A DNA stretch of 64,000 bases, taken from contig NZ_VTFV01000003.1 in the NCBI RefSeq assembly GCF_009192745.1, positions 434,001-498,000 on the forward strand, in the 5' to 3' direction. Positions 8,656 through 18,023 of this stretch are shown piece by piece. The notes beneath the pieces are model-generated. The model had not been told where the DNA came from and searched no databases. It saw only the letters and a list, made by a program, of their open reading frames with translations. Numbering within the stretch: position 1 is the first letter of the stretch; each line of letters begins with the position of its first letter. This DNA is from Arthrobacter citreus. Lineage in GTDB: Bacteria > Actinomycetota > Actinomycetes > Actinomycetales > Micrococcaceae. A program made the translations under genes and the position numbers.

Positions 8656-8870
8656 GCGTTCCTGTAGTGGCTGCCTTGCGCTGCGTTGGAACGTGGCTGC
8701 GCTGCGTCGGTTGACCACCCGATGGGGCACTGGGTTGGGCGCTGCCCTCCCGCTGGGTTGGCTGCGTTGGGCGCTGGCCTCGGCCCGGGCGCGCCCGGAG
8801 GTTGAACGAACCCTGCCGGTGCTGAAGTTGTTCGCGCAGGCCTTCGGTCACCCAACCCTGGGGTGCTTCC

Positions 8871-8976
8871 GCATCCTTCGGGGAGATAACGCTGCTTAGG
8901 AGAGGCTTCGGCCAACCTTCGGGGAGGTGACGTCCCTTAGCGCGCCCCAAAGGGACGGGAAGGCACCGAAGGATAC
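8871..8976. repeat. 106-bp MITE-like repeat, copy 1
   Basis: It begins GCATCCTTCGG and ends with the near inverted complement CCGAAGGATAC. It differs from copy 2 at about 11 of 106 positions, by my hand alignment. An inner inverted pair (GGTGACGTCCCTT against AAGGGAC...GGCACC) lets most of the right half fold back on itself. The right end is the first unit of a 41-bp tandem array. No transposase is nearby. Confidence 0.75.
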
Positions 8977-9060
8977 ACGGGCGGCCGTCAAAGGGACGGG
9001 AAGTCCCCGAAGGGTGCACCGGAGGCCGTCAAAGGGACGGGAAGTCACCGAAGGATGCGC
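8948..9060. repeat. 41-bp tandem repeat, about 2.8 units
   Basis: Units start at 8948, 8989 and 9030 with an exact 41-base period. Each opens with CAAAGGGACGGGAAG and continues with a CCGAAGG core. The third copy matches over about 31 bases before diverging. The same 31-base word recurs at 9193-9223 inside the second 106-bp repeat. The units are contiguous, with no spacers, so this is not a CRISPR array. Confidence 0.8.
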
Positions 9061-9115
9061 AGGACGTGCTGGACTGTTGGAAGCGTGGCGCTGCGATGAT
9101 CGCGCTCCGGTCCGG

Positions 9116-9221
9116 GCATCCTTCGGGGAGATGACGCTGTTTAGGAAGGGCTTCGGCCAACCTGTGGGGAGGTGATGTCCCTTCGCGCGCCTCAAAGGGA
9201 CGGGAAGTCACCGAAGGATGC
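9116..9221. repeat. 106-bp MITE-like repeat, copy 2
   Basis: Same orientation as copy 1 and the better preserved of the two. Its 11-bp terminal inverted repeats are perfect (GCATCCTTCGG against CCGAAGGATGC). An inner inverted pair GGTGATGTCCCTT/AAGGGAC...GTCACC is present. It ends 50 bases before the ctaB stop. Confidence 0.75.
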
Positions 9222-9270
9222 GCCGGAAGAATGCTCGGGGCGCAGAACCGGCGCATGGGAGGATGCTGGC

Positions 9271-10218
9271 CTAGAAGAAGACCGGACCGCCGACGAAGGG
9301 ATCGATCGCGAGGGCCACGAACAGGATGGTCAGGTAACTGATCGAACCGTGGAAGACCTTCATGGCCGACTTGTCCGATACCTCTCCGCGCTGCGCCCGG
9401 GAATGGAGGCGGTGCGTCTCGGCAAGGAACCAGGCGCCGCTGAGCACGGCACCGGCCGTGTAGACCCATCCGGCTCCGCCAACGGGGATCAGCAGGAGCG
9501 AGCAGGCGACGGTGGCGTAGGCATAAAGGACAACCTGCACCGAGACGAGCTTGGCGCCGGCAACCGCACCCAGCATGGGTACGGAGGCGTTGCGGTAGTC
9601 CTCGCCGTACTTCATGGACAGCGGCCAGTAGTGCGGCGGCGTCCACAGGAAGATCACGGTGAAGAGGATGACGGCCGGCCACTCAACGGTGTTGGTCACG
9701 GCTGCCCAGGCAATCAGCACGGGCATGCAGCCGGCGATTCCGCCCCAGACGATGTTCTGGGTGGTGCGGCGCTTGAGGATCAGCGTGTAAAAGACGACGT
9801 ACAGCAGGATCGCGCCGAGGCCCAGCAGGCCTGTGAGCGGATTCGCCCCGAACCAGAGCAGCACAATCGAGACAATGCCGAGGGCCCAGCCGAACACCAG
9901 CGCTTCACGCGGGCTGACTTCCCCGGTCACAAGGGGACGCTTTTCGGTCCGGCGCATGAGCCGGTCCATGTCCCGGTCGATGTAGCAGTTGAAGACGCCG
10001 GCACTGGCGGCGGCCAGCGCACCGCCAACCATGGTGGCGACCATGAGCCAGACGGAAGGTACCCCGCCCTGGGCAAAGAACATAGTGGGCAGCGTGGTGA
10101 CAAGCAGGAGCTCAATGACGCGCGGCTTCGTGAGGGCCACGTAGGCCCGGAGCTTACGTCCCACGCTCATTTTTCCGGCGTACACCGGAACTTCGGCGGG
10201 GGCATGCTGCGTACTCAC
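9271..10218 (-). CDS. ctaB: Heme O synthase (protoheme IX farnesyltransferase)
   Basis: UbiA-family membrane prenyltransferase that farnesylates heme B to heme O, the substrate of CtaA. The product has 315 residues and several transmembrane helices. The prenyl-diphosphate/Mg2+ motif is [12 protein letters not shown] with its Asp residues, preceded by [18 protein letters not shown] and followed by [11 protein letters not shown], both characteristic of CtaB. The start is GTG at 10218 with a weak ribosome site. It is divergent from tkt. Confidence 0.95.
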   Translation of the reverse strand: MSTQHAPAEVPVYAGKMSVGRKLRAYVALTKPRVIELLLVTTLPTMFFAQGGVPSVWLMVATMVGGALAAASAGVFNCYIDRDMDRLMRRTEKRPLVTGEVSPREALVFGWALGIVSIVLLWFGANPLTGLLGLGAILLYVVFYTLILKRRTTQNIVWGGIAGCMPVLIAWAAVTNTVEWPAVILFTVIFLWTPPHYWPLSMKYGEDYRNASVPMLGAVAGAKLVSVQVVLYAYATVACSLLLIPVGGAGWVYTAGAVLSGAWFLAETHRLHSRAQRGEVSDKSAMKVFHGSISYLTILFVALAIDPFVGGPVFF

Positions 10219-10583
10219 GAAACGATCACTCTGTCCTGTCTGGAATCCTGCCTGGGCCGTAAAAGTCCACGCTCATCATAACCTCTATCCCCTGTAGAAA
10301 ACGAAGCACGGATCCGCGATCCGGGGCATTCGGGCCAGGTACGTGGATCCCGCGGCGTCCCCGGCGTCAGAATGCGGCCCCCGATACGCCCAATGACGTG
10401 GGCTTCGGGATAAGGTTGAAAGCGGACATTTCCTGCAGGGCCGGCAGGTCAGCTGCGCGGCACTGGCAGGAAATTTGTGCATGTCGGGTAACGATTGCGC
10501 ACAAAACCCGGTTGTAGTGGTGAGAACACCGCATCCGGCGCCGGAAAGCGCCGGTAATCCGTACAGAGAGGGGCCCGGTAAAC
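10219..10583. promoter_or_regulatory. Divergent ctaB/tkt intergenic region
   Basis: This 365-base spacer must contain the promoters for ctaB (minus) and tkt (plus). I cannot assign a convincing -35/-10 pair to either. A short hairpin with a 7-bp stem (CCGGCGC, 10535-10541, with 10548-10554) and a 6-base loop lies about 30 bases before the tkt start, and a purine-rich ribosome site (AGAGAGG) is at about 10565-10571. No gene is seen. Confidence 0.5.
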
Positions 10584-12782
10584 GTGCCACATTTGGAAGA
10601 GCAGAAACTTACCTGGAGCGAGACGGACAGCAAGGCAGTGGATACCGTCCGCATCCTGGCCGCCGACGCCGTTGAGAAGGTTGGCAATGGTCACCCCGGT
10701 ACCGCCATGAGCCTGGCTCCGGCGGCGTATCTGCTGTTCCAGAAGGTGATGCGCCACGATCCTGCTGACCCGCACTGGATTGGCCGTGACCGTTTTATCC
10801 TCTCCCCCGGACATACGTCGCTGACGCTCTACATCCAGCTGTTCCTCTCCGGCTACGGCCTGGAACTGGATGACCTCAAGGCCCTGCGGACCTGGGGCTC
10901 CAAGACCCCCGGCCACCCCGAATACCGCCACACCGACGGCGTCGAGATCACCACTGGCCCGCTGGGCCAGGGCTTGGCCTCCGCAGTCGGTTTTGCCTAC
11001 GCGCAGCGCCGCCTGCGCGGAATGTTCGACGCCGATGCCCCGGCCGGCACCAGCCCGTTCGACCACACCATCTGGGTGATCGCGTCCGACGGCGACCTGC
11101 AGGAAGGCGTGACCTCTGAGGCCTCGTCCCTGGCCGGCCACCAGGAACTGGGCAACCTCGTGGTGATCTACGACGAGAACCACATCTCCATCGAAGACGA
11201 CACGGACATCGCCTTCACCGAGGACGTCCTGGCGCGCTACGAAGCCTATGGCTGGCACACCCAGCGCGTGGACTGGACTGAAAGCGGCGAATACCGCGAG
11301 GACGTGAACGGTCTCTACGACGCACTGGCTGCAGCCAAGGCTGAAACGAACCGGCCGTCCATCATCTCCCTGCGCACCATCATCGGCTGGCCTGCCCCCA
11401 ACAAGCAGAACACCGGCAAGATCCATGGTTCGGCACTGGGCCGCGACGAAGTCGCCGCACTGAAGGAGACTCTGGGCTTCGACCCGGAGAAGTCCTTCGA
11501 CGTCGATCCTGATGTGCTCGCCTACACCCGTGAGGTGCGTTCCCGCGGCGCCGAGGAACACGCTCTCTGGAACGATTCGTTCGCTGCCTGGCAGGAAACC
11601 AACCCCGAAGGCGCCGAGCTGCTCGAGCGCATCCAGGCCGGCAAGCTGCCGCAGGGCTGGGAAGATTCACTGCCGAAGTTCGAAGCCGGCAAGGACGTTT
11701 CCACCCGCGCTGCATCCGGCAAGGTGCTCAGCGCCATCGGTCCGGTACTCCCGGAGCTGTGGGGCGGTTCTGCCGACCTCGCCGAATCCAACAACACCAC
11801 CATCGAGGGTGCCCCGTCCTTCGTGCCTGCCGGACGGCAGACCTCGGCCTGGTCCGGCGGACCCTACGGCCGTGTGCTGCACTTCGGCATCCGCGAGCAC
11901 GCGGCAGCCGCGATCGTCAACGGCATCACCATGTCCAGCAACACCCGTGCGTTCTCCGGCACCTTCCTGATCTTCAGCGACTACCAGCGGCCGGCCATCC
12001 GCCTCGGCGCACTCATGGGCGTCCCGTCGATCTACGTGTGGACGCACGACTCGATCGGACTCGGCGAAGACGGACCCACGCACCAGCCGGTGGAGCAGCT
12101 CGCGTCCCTGCGCGCCATCCCCGGGCTCGACGTCGTCCGTCCCGCAGACGCCAACGAGGTGGCCGTTGCCTGGCGCACCATCCTGGAGAACACCGAGAAC
12201 CCGGCCGGCATCGTACTCACCCGCCAGAACGTACCCACCTGGGAACGCGGCAACGGAGCAGCAGGCGCCGAAGAGTTCGGCTCCGCTGACGGCGCGGCAC
12301 GCGGCGGCTACGTACTGGCTGAAGCTGTGCGGGACGGCAAGGCCGTGGCCCCGGACGTCATTCTCATCGGCACCGGTTCCGAGGTCCAGCTGGCTGTCCA
12401 GGCCCGCGAGGCACTTGCCGCTGAGGGTGTTGCGGCCCGTGTGGTCTCCATGCCCAGCGTTGAGTGGTTCAACCGCCAGGACGAGGATTACCGCGAGTCC
12501 GTCCTGCCGCGTTCGGTCAAGGCCCGGGTGTCGGTGGAAGCCGGTATCGCCCAGGGCTGGCGCGAATTCGTCGGTGACGACGGCCGTATGGTCTCCCTGG
12601 AGCACTTCGGCGCCTCTGCCGATTACAAGACCCTGTTCAACGAGTTCGGCATTACGTCCGATGCCGTGGCCCAGGCCGCGCGGGATTCCCTCGCGGCAGT
12701 GCACGGCGGGGACGCAGCCCCTGCAGGTACCCCTGCAGCACCTTCCGGCGCGGCCTCCACCGAGACCGGCGACCAGAAGTAA
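10584..12782 (+). CDS. tkt: Transketolase
   Basis: Thiamine-diphosphate enzyme of the pentose-phosphate pathway that moves two-carbon units between sugar phosphates. The product has 732 residues, slightly longer than the family norm because of a short Ala/Pro/Thr-rich C-terminal tail. Motifs in order: [18 protein letters not shown] at the N-terminus, [14 protein letters not shown], the cofactor loop [18 protein letters not shown], and [20 protein letters not shown] in the pyrimidine domain. The start is GTG at 10584. It heads the plus-strand pentose-phosphate operon, with tal 23 bases downstream. Confidence 0.97.
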   Translation: MPHLEEQKLTWSETDSKAVDTVRILAADAVEKVGNGHPGTAMSLAPAAYLLFQKVMRHDPADPHWIGRDRFILSPGHTSLTLYIQLFLSGYGLELDDLKALRTWGSKTPGHPEYRHTDGVEITTGPLGQGLASAVGFAYAQRRLRGMFDADAPAGTSPFDHTIWVIASDGDLQEGVTSEASSLAGHQELGNLVVIYDENHISIEDDTDIAFTEDVLARYEAYGWHTQRVDWTESGEYREDVNGLYDALAAAKAETNRPSIISLRTIIGWPAPNKQNTGKIHGSALGRDEVAALKETLGFDPEKSFDVDPDVLAYTREVRSRGAEEHALWNDSFAAWQETNPEGAELLERIQAGKLPQGWEDSLPKFEAGKDVSTRAASGKVLSAIGPVLPELWGGSADLAESNNTTIEGAPSFVPAGRQTSAWSGGPYGRVLHFGIREHAAAAIVNGITMSSNTRAFSGTFLIFSDYQRPAIRLGALMGVPSIYVWTHDSIGLGEDGPTHQPVEQLASLRAIPGLDVVRPADANEVAVAWRTILENTENPAGIVLTRQNVPTWERGNGAAGAEEFGSADGAARGGYVLAEAVRDGKAVAPDVILIGTGSEVQLAVQAREALAAEGVAARVVSMPSVEWFNRQDEDYRESVLPRSVKARVSVEAGIAQGWREFVGDDGRMVSLEHFGASADYKTLFNEFGITSDAVAQAARDSLAAVHGGDAAPAGTPAAPSGAASTETGDQK

Positions 12783-12805
12783 AAAGGAAAAGGAGCACAT
12801 ACCCC

Positions 12806-13921
12806 ATGACTTCAACACCCACCGCAGCGCTTTCCGAAGCCGGCGTATCCATCTGGCTCGACGACCTGTCCCGGGAACGGATCACCTCCGGTTCCCTCAA
12901 GGACCTGATCGCCGACCGCAACGTTGTTGGTGTGACCACCAACCCGAGCATTTTCGCCGCCGCACTGGCCAACGGCGAATCCTACGCAGCCCAGGTCCAG
13001 CAGCTCGCTGACACCGGGGCGGACGTGGACAAGGCTGTCTTCGAGATCACCACCGACGACGTCATCCAGGCGTGCGACGTGTTCGCTCCTGTCTTCGAAG
13101 CCACCGGCGGAGTCGATGGACGGGTTTCCATCGAAGTGGATCCCCGGCTGTCCCGCGATACCCAGGGCACAGTCAACGAGGCCAAGGAACTGTTCGACAA
13201 GGTTGGCCGCAGCAACGTGCTGATCAAGATTCCCGCGACCGTTGAGGGCCTGCCGGCAATCACCGCCGTGCTGGCCGAGGGCATCAGCGTCAACGTAACC
13301 CTGATCTTCTCCCTGCAGCGCTACCGCGAGGTCATCAACGCCTTCATGGCCGGCATCGAGCAGGCCAGGGAGAACGGGCACGACCTCTCCAAGATCCACT
13401 CCGTGGCATCCTTCTTCGTCTCCCGCGTCGACACCGAGATCGACAAGCGACTGGACGCCGCCGGAACTGACGCGGCCAAGGCTCTGAAGGGCAAGGCAGG
13501 CCTGGCCAACGCACGGCTGGCCTACCAGGTCTTCGAGGAGTCCTTCGCTTCTGAGCGCTGGCAGGTCCTGGCCGCGGCAGGTGCCAATGCCCAGCGTCCG
13601 CTGTGGGCGTCCACGGGCGTGAAGGATCCGGCCCTGCCGGACACCCTGTACGTCACCGAACTGGTGGCTGCCGGCGTAGTGAACACCATGCCGGAAAAGA
13701 CCCTCGAAGCGACTGCGGACCACGGCGTGGTTTCCGGCGACACGATCACCGGCACGTACGCCGAGTCCGCCGCCCTGCTCGATGAGCTGGATGCCGCAGG
13801 CGTGGACTACAACGACGTCGTGGAGCTCCTGGAGACGGAAGGCCTGGACAAGTTCGTTGTCTCCTGGGGCGAGCTGCTGGAAACCGTAACCGCCGCACTG
13901 GAAACCGCACGGAAGGCATAG
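12806..13921 (+). CDS. tal: Transaldolase
   Basis: Transfers a dihydroxyacetone unit between sugar phosphates in the non-oxidative pentose-phosphate branch. The product has 371 residues, the long actinobacterial/cyanobacterial form. The Schiff-base lysine is in [16 protein letters not shown]. Other family blocks are [14 protein letters not shown] near residue 35 and [20 protein letters not shown] strong AGGAG ribosome site precedes the ATG. Only 5 bases separate it from pgi. Confidence 0.97.
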   Translation: MTSTPTAALSEAGVSIWLDDLSRERITSGSLKDLIADRNVVGVTTNPSIFAAALANGESYAAQVQQLADTGADVDKAVFEITTDDVIQACDVFAPVFEATGGVDGRVSIEVDPRLSRDTQGTVNEAKELFDKVGRSNVLIKIPATVEGLPAITAVLAEGISVNVTLIFSLQRYREVINAFMAGIEQARENGHDLSKIHSVASFFVSRVDTEIDKRLDAAGTDAAKALKGKAGLANARLAYQVFEESFASERWQVLAAAGANAQRPLWASTGVKDPALPDTLYVTELVAAGVVNTMPEKTLEATADHGVVSGDTITGTYAESAALLDELDAAGVDYNDVVELLETEGLDKFVVSWGELLETVTAALETARKA

Positions 13922-13926
13922 CACCC

Positions 13927-15543
13927 ATGACGACTCTGTCCTTTGAAGCTGCAGGAGCCGCCCGCGATGCGGTGGAGGCGCACGTCCCCGCACTGGTTCG
14001 GGACGAGGTAGCCACGCGGCTCCTCGCCCAGGACCCCACATTGTGGGGGCCGGACGCCGAGGCAGAGGCCTCAATCCGGCTCGGCTGGCTGAACCCGGCG
14101 CCGGCTTCCCGGCCGCTTCTGGGACAGATCCAGGCGCTGCGCGAAGAACTCGCTGCCGAAGGCGTGGACCGGGTTGTCCTCGCCGGCATGGGCGGTTCTT
14201 CGCTGGCCCCGGAAGTCATTACCCGCACCGCAGGCGTGAACCTGACGGTGCTTGATTCCACAGACCCGGACTCGGTTGCGGCCGCCCTGGCGGAAGACCT
14301 TGCGTCCACCGTCCTGGTGGTTTCCTCCAAGTCCGGGTCGACCGTGGAAACGGACTCGCAGCGCCGTGCCTTCGAGGACGCGTTCATCAAGGCCGGTATC
14401 GACGCCGCCTCGCGGATTGTGGTTGTCACCGATCCCGGCTCGCCGCTGGACGGCGCCGCACGGGAAGCGGGCTACCGTGCCGTGTTCAACGCGGACCCCA
14501 ACGTGGGCGGCCGCTATTCGGCGCTGACAGCCTTCGGGCTTGTTCCCTCCGGCCTGGCGGGCGCGGACATCGAAGGACTCCTCGATGCGGCCGAAGATAC
14601 GGCTGAAATCCTCAGCGACAACGCCGAAGACAACATCGGGCTGGCTCTGGGCGCTGCGCTGGGCGGAACCAACCCGCTGCGCAACAAGATCGTGATTGTG
14701 GACGAGGAATCCGGACTTGACGGCTTCCCGGACTGGGCCGAGCAGCTCATCGCAGAATCCACCGGCAAGCTGCAGACCGGCATCCTGCCCGTTGTTGCTG
14801 AGTCCGGTGCCCCCGAAGTGCTTGGCGGCGCTCCGGATGTCCTGGTGGTCCGCATTGCTGCCCCTGATTCCGAGGCGATGCCTGAGGGCGACCAGGTGGT
14901 TGTTTCCGGCAGCCTCGGCGCGCAGATGATGCTCTGGGAGTACGCCACCGCCGTGGCCGGACGCCTGCTGGGCATCAATCCCTTTGACCAGCCCGACGTC
15001 GAGGCGGCCAAGAAGGCTGCCCGCGGACTTCTGGACGCCCAGCCCGAGCCGGCGGCGCCGTCGTTCGTTGACGGCTCCATCGAGGTGCGCGGCGACGCCG
15101 CACTGCTCAATGGAGCACGGACCCTTCCCGAGGCAGTCCAGGCACTGCTTGGGCAGCTCGGCGAGGACGGTTACCTCAGCATCCAGGCCTACCTGGACCG
15201 GGACGCGCAGTCCGAACTTGAGCAGCTGCGTCCGGTCCTTGCCGGCGCCACCGGACGGCCCGTCACCTTCGGCTGGGGACCGCGCTTCCTGCACTCCACC
15301 GGACAGTTCCATAAGGGCGGCCCGGCACAGGGCGTATACCTGCAGATCACCGGCAATTGCGGGCAGGACATCCCGATTCCCGGGCGGCCCTTCACATTCG
15401 GAGAACTGATTTCGGCGCAGGCAGCCGGAGACGCGCAGGTCCTCGCGGACCACGGCCGCCCCGTGCTGCGCCTGAACCTGCTTGAGCGGAAGGCCGGGGC
15501 AGCGCAGCTCGCCGCGGCCCTCACGGACCTGGGTGGTAAATAA
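13927..15543 (+). CDS. pgi: Glucose-6-phosphate isomerase
   Basis: Interconverts glucose-6-phosphate and fructose-6-phosphate. The product has 538 residues. The N-terminal SIS domain has VVLAGMGGSSLAPEVI and VLVVSSKSGSTVETDSQRRA, and the sugar-isomerase fold continues through GGRYSALTAFGLVPSGLAG. The protein is of the divergent type found in actinobacterial zwf operons rather than the E. coli type. It lies between tal and zwf, 3 bases before the zwf start, so it is clearly co-transcribed and feeds the oxidative branch. Confidence 0.92.
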   Translation: MTTLSFEAAGAARDAVEAHVPALVRDEVATRLLAQDPTLWGPDAEAEASIRLGWLNPAPASRPLLGQIQALREELAAEGVDRVVLAGMGGSSLAPEVITRTAGVNLTVLDSTDPDSVAAALAEDLASTVLVVSSKSGSTVETDSQRRAFEDAFIKAGIDAASRIVVVTDPGSPLDGAAREAGYRAVFNADPNVGGRYSALTAFGLVPSGLAGADIEGLLDAAEDTAEILSDNAEDNIGLALGAALGGTNPLRNKIVIVDEESGLDGFPDWAEQLIAESTGKLQTGILPVVAESGAPEVLGGAPDVLVVRIAAPDSEAMPEGDQVVVSGSLGAQMMLWEYATAVAGRLLGINPFDQPDVEAAKKAARGLLDAQPEPAAPSFVDGSIEVRGDAALLNGARTLPEAVQALLGQLGEDGYLSIQAYLDRDAQSELEQLRPVLAGATGRPVTFGWGPRFLHSTGQFHKGGPAQGVYLQITGNCGQDIPIPGRPFTFGELISAQAAGDAQVLADHGRPVLRLNLLERKAGAAQLAAALTDLGGK

Positions 15544-15546
15544 CTG

Positions 15547-17091
15547 ATGTTCCAAGAGCAAGACAACGGGTCGGCGTCCCCGCTGCGGGACCCGCGCGAC
15601 CGGCGCCTCAACCGGATCGCGGGACCGTCCTCGCTGGTGATCTTCGGTGTGACCGGTGACCTGGCACGCAAGAAGCTCATCCCGGCTGTCTACGACCTGG
15701 CCAACCGCGGGCTGCTCCCGCCCAGCTTCTCCCTGGTGGGCTTCGGGAGGCGCGAATGGAGTGACGACGACTTCGCCGGTTACGTGAAGGACGCCGTGCA
15801 GGCCGGATCCCGTACCAAGTTCAGCCAGAGCGTCTGGGACCAGCTGGTTGAAGGAATCCGGTTTGTGCAGGGAGGGTTTGACGACCACGACGCGTTCGAC
15901 CGGCTGCGCGGCACCCTGCAGGAGATGGACGAGAAGCGCGGCACGCGCGGTAACGTGGCGTTCTACCTTTCGGTTCCGCCCAAGAGCTTCGAACAGGTCT
16001 GCCAGCAGCTTTCCAGCCATGGGCTGGCTGAGTCCAGCGACGGACGCTGGCGCAGGGTAGTGATCGAGAAGCCATTCGGCCACGACCTGCAGTCCGCCCG
16101 GGACCTCAACGCCGTCGTCGAGTCCGTCTTCCCCGCCGACTCGGTCTTCCGGATCGACCACTATCTGGGCAAGGAAACGGTCCAGAACATCCTGGCGCTG
16201 CGCTTCGCGAACCAGCTCTTTGAACCGATCTGGAACGCCAACTATGTTGACCATGTCCAGATCACCATGGCCGAGGACATCGGCATCGGCGGCCGGGCAG
16301 GCTATTACGACGGCGTGGGCGCGGCCCGCGACGTCATCCAGAACCATCTCCTGCAGCTGCTGGCGCTCACTGCCATGGAAGAACCGATTTCCTTCGACGC
16401 TGCGCATCTGAGGGCAGAGAAGGAAAAGGTCCTTGCTGCCGTCCGGCTCCCGGAGGACCTCTCCCGGCATTCTGCCCGCGGCCAGTACACCGGAGGGTGG
16501 CAGGGCGGTGAAAAGGTCACCGGTTTCCTGGAGGAGGAAGGATTCAACCCCGATTCCCGGACCGAGACGTTCGCCGCCGTGCGCCTGGACATCAACACGC
16601 GCCGCTGGGCCGGGGTACCGTTCTACCTGCGGGCAGGCAAACGGCTGGGACGCCGGGTGACGGAGATCGCCGTCGTCTTCAAGCGGGCGCCGAACCTGCT
16701 CTTCCGCGACCATGCGGAGGACGATTTTGGCCAGAACGCAGTGGTCATCCGGGTGCAGCCGGACGAAGGCGCAACCATCCGCTTCGGTTCCAAGGTTCCG
16801 GGGACGCAGATGGAAGTGCGTGACGTCTCCATGGACTTCGGCTACGGACATTCCTTTACCGAATCCAGTCCCGAGGCATACGAACGCCTGATCCTGGACG
16901 TGCTGCTCGGAGAGCCGCCCCTGTTCCCCCGGCACCAGGAAGTCGAACTCTCCTGGAAGATCGTGGACCCCTTCGAGGAGTACTGGGCGTCCCTGGACGA
17001 ACAGCCTGAGCCCTATGCACCCGGGAGCTGGGGACCGGCCTCCGCCGATGAATTGCTTGCCCGCGACGGAAGGACCTGGAGAAGGCCGTGA
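15547..17091 (+). CDS. zwf: Glucose-6-phosphate 1-dehydrogenase
   Basis: First enzyme of the oxidative pentose-phosphate pathway, making NADPH and 6-phosphogluconolactone. The product has 514 residues. The Rossmann nucleotide site is VIFGVTGDLARKKLIPAVYD, the active-site block RIDHYLGKETVQN, and the substrate-binding stretch VIEKPFGHDLQSARDLN. The ATG is 3 bases after the pgi stop. The stop overlaps the opcA GTG start by 4 bases (GTGA), linking it to its assembly factor. Confidence 0.98.
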   Translation: MFQEQDNGSASPLRDPRDRRLNRIAGPSSLVIFGVTGDLARKKLIPAVYDLANRGLLPPSFSLVGFGRREWSDDDFAGYVKDAVQAGSRTKFSQSVWDQLVEGIRFVQGGFDDHDAFDRLRGTLQEMDEKRGTRGNVAFYLSVPPKSFEQVCQQLSSHGLAESSDGRWRRVVIEKPFGHDLQSARDLNAVVESVFPADSVFRIDHYLGKETVQNILALRFANQLFEPIWNANYVDHVQITMAEDIGIGGRAGYYDGVGAARDVIQNHLLQLLALTAMEEPISFDAAHLRAEKEKVLAAVRLPEDLSRHSARGQYTGGWQGGEKVTGFLEEEGFNPDSRTETFAAVRLDINTRRWAGVPFYLRAGKRLGRRVTEIAVVFKRAPNLLFRDHAEDDFGQNAVVIRVQPDEGATIRFGSKVPGTQMEVRDVSMDFGYGHSFTESSPEAYERLILDVLLGEPPLFPRHQEVELSWKIVDPFEEYWASLDEQPEPYAPGSWGPASADELLARDGRTWRRP

Positions 17092-18023
17092 TAGTTGACC
17101 TGCCGGACACCACCACCTCGAAGGTGTCCAAGAAGATTGTTGCGATGCGGGACAAGGGCGGAGTAATCGCCCTGGGCCGGGTACTGACCCTGGTGATCGT
17201 CACCGAGCCGGACTTCGTCGAAGAAGCCATCGAGGCAGCCAACGACGCCAGCCGGGAACATCCCTGCCGGGTGATTGTCCTGGCCGCGGGTCCGGCCGGG
17301 GAACCTTCTCGCCTTGACGCCCAGATCCGGGTGGGCGGCGACGCCGGTGCCTCCGACGTCATCCTGCTCTACGGCTACGGGGAGCTCGCTGCTGAAAGCG
17401 AATCCCTGGTTTCCGCGCTGCTCCTGCCGGACGCCCCGATTGTGGTGTGGTGGCCCCACGGCCTTCCTCGTTCCGCGGCCTCCACGCCGCTGGGCCGGAT
17501 TGCGCACCGCCGCATCACCGATGCTGCCAACGAACCCAACCCCAAGCAGGCGTTGCTGGACCTTAGCTCCAGCTACGTGGACGGTGACACTGACCTAAGC
17601 TGGACGCGGCTCACCCACTGGCGGATCCAGCTGGCCGCGGTACTTGAACAGAACGGTGCGGACGGCATCAGGTCCGTCATCGTCGAAGGGGCGTCCGATT
17701 CGGCCAGCACCTTCCTGCTTGCCGCCTGGCTGAAGCACGCCCTGAAGGTTCCCGTGGAGATCATTGAGGACCCTGCCGGGACCGGAATCCGGCGGGTCCG
17801 TATTGAGCGGGACGGCGGAGCGCTGGAGCTTCGCCGCCCCGAAGGCAGCACCGCCTACCTGACCCAGCCCGGACAGCCCGAGCAGCGGATTGCACTCCCG
17901 CTGCGGACGCTGCATGAATGCCTCGCAGAAGAGCTGCGGCGGCTGGACCCGGACGAAGTATTCGGAGAAGTACTGACCCAGGGGCTGGCCGCGTGCCTCG
18001 CCCCGGAAGGGAACGCCGCATGA
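17088..18023 (+). CDS. opcA: Glucose-6-phosphate dehydrogenase assembly protein OpcA
   Basis: Stimulates assembly or activity of G6PD in actinobacteria and cyanobacteria. The product has 311 residues. The family blocks are MIVDLPDTTTSKVSKKIVAM at the N-terminus, GRVLTLVIVTE, the central PIVVWWPHGLP, and the C-terminal ELRRLDPDEVFGEVL. The GTG at 17088 overlaps the zwf stop, with GGAGAAGG just upstream. Its own stop overlaps the pgl ATG by 4 bases. Confidence 0.96.
   Translation: MIVDLPDTTTSKVSKKIVAMRDKGGVIALGRVLTLVIVTEPDFVEEAIEAANDASREHPCRVIVLAAGPAGEPSRLDAQIRVGGDAGASDVILLYGYGELAAESESLVSALLLPDAPIVVWWPHGLPRSAASTPLGRIAHRRITDAANEPNPKQALLDLSSSYVDGDTDLSWTRLTHWRIQLAAVLEQNGADGIRSVIVEGASDSASTFLLAAWLKHALKVPVEIIEDPAGTGIRRVRIERDGGALELRRPEGSTAYLTQPGQPEQRIALPLRTLHECLAEELRRLDPDEVFGEVLTQGLAACLAPEGNAA

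Larger units (their letters stand above)
8575..9270. other. Gene-free, repeat-rich spacer between ctaA and ctaB
   Basis: About 700 bases between the convergent 3' ends of ctaA and ctaB. It holds the ctaA terminator (8616-8655), a stretch of degenerate GCTGCGTTGG-like words (about 8671-8780), two 106-bp repeats and a 41-bp tandem array. The short open frames in it have no family features, no ribosome sites and are made of repeat sequence, so I call no gene here. Confidence 0.8.

Noticed and set aside
8693-9195. Several 60-140-codon open frames in the ctaA-ctaB spacer
   Set aside because: They consist of the nucleotide repeats read in different frames, with no ribosome sites or recognisable protein features.
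8948-9223. Possible CRISPR array from the regularly spaced repeats
   Set aside because: The 41-base units are contiguous with no unique spacers, and no cas genes are present.
14071-16935. A 954-codon open frame on the minus strand across pgi and zwf
   Set aside because: It is antisense to two unmistakable enzymes, has no family motifs and unnatural composition. Long antisense frames are expected where third codon positions are nearly all G or C.
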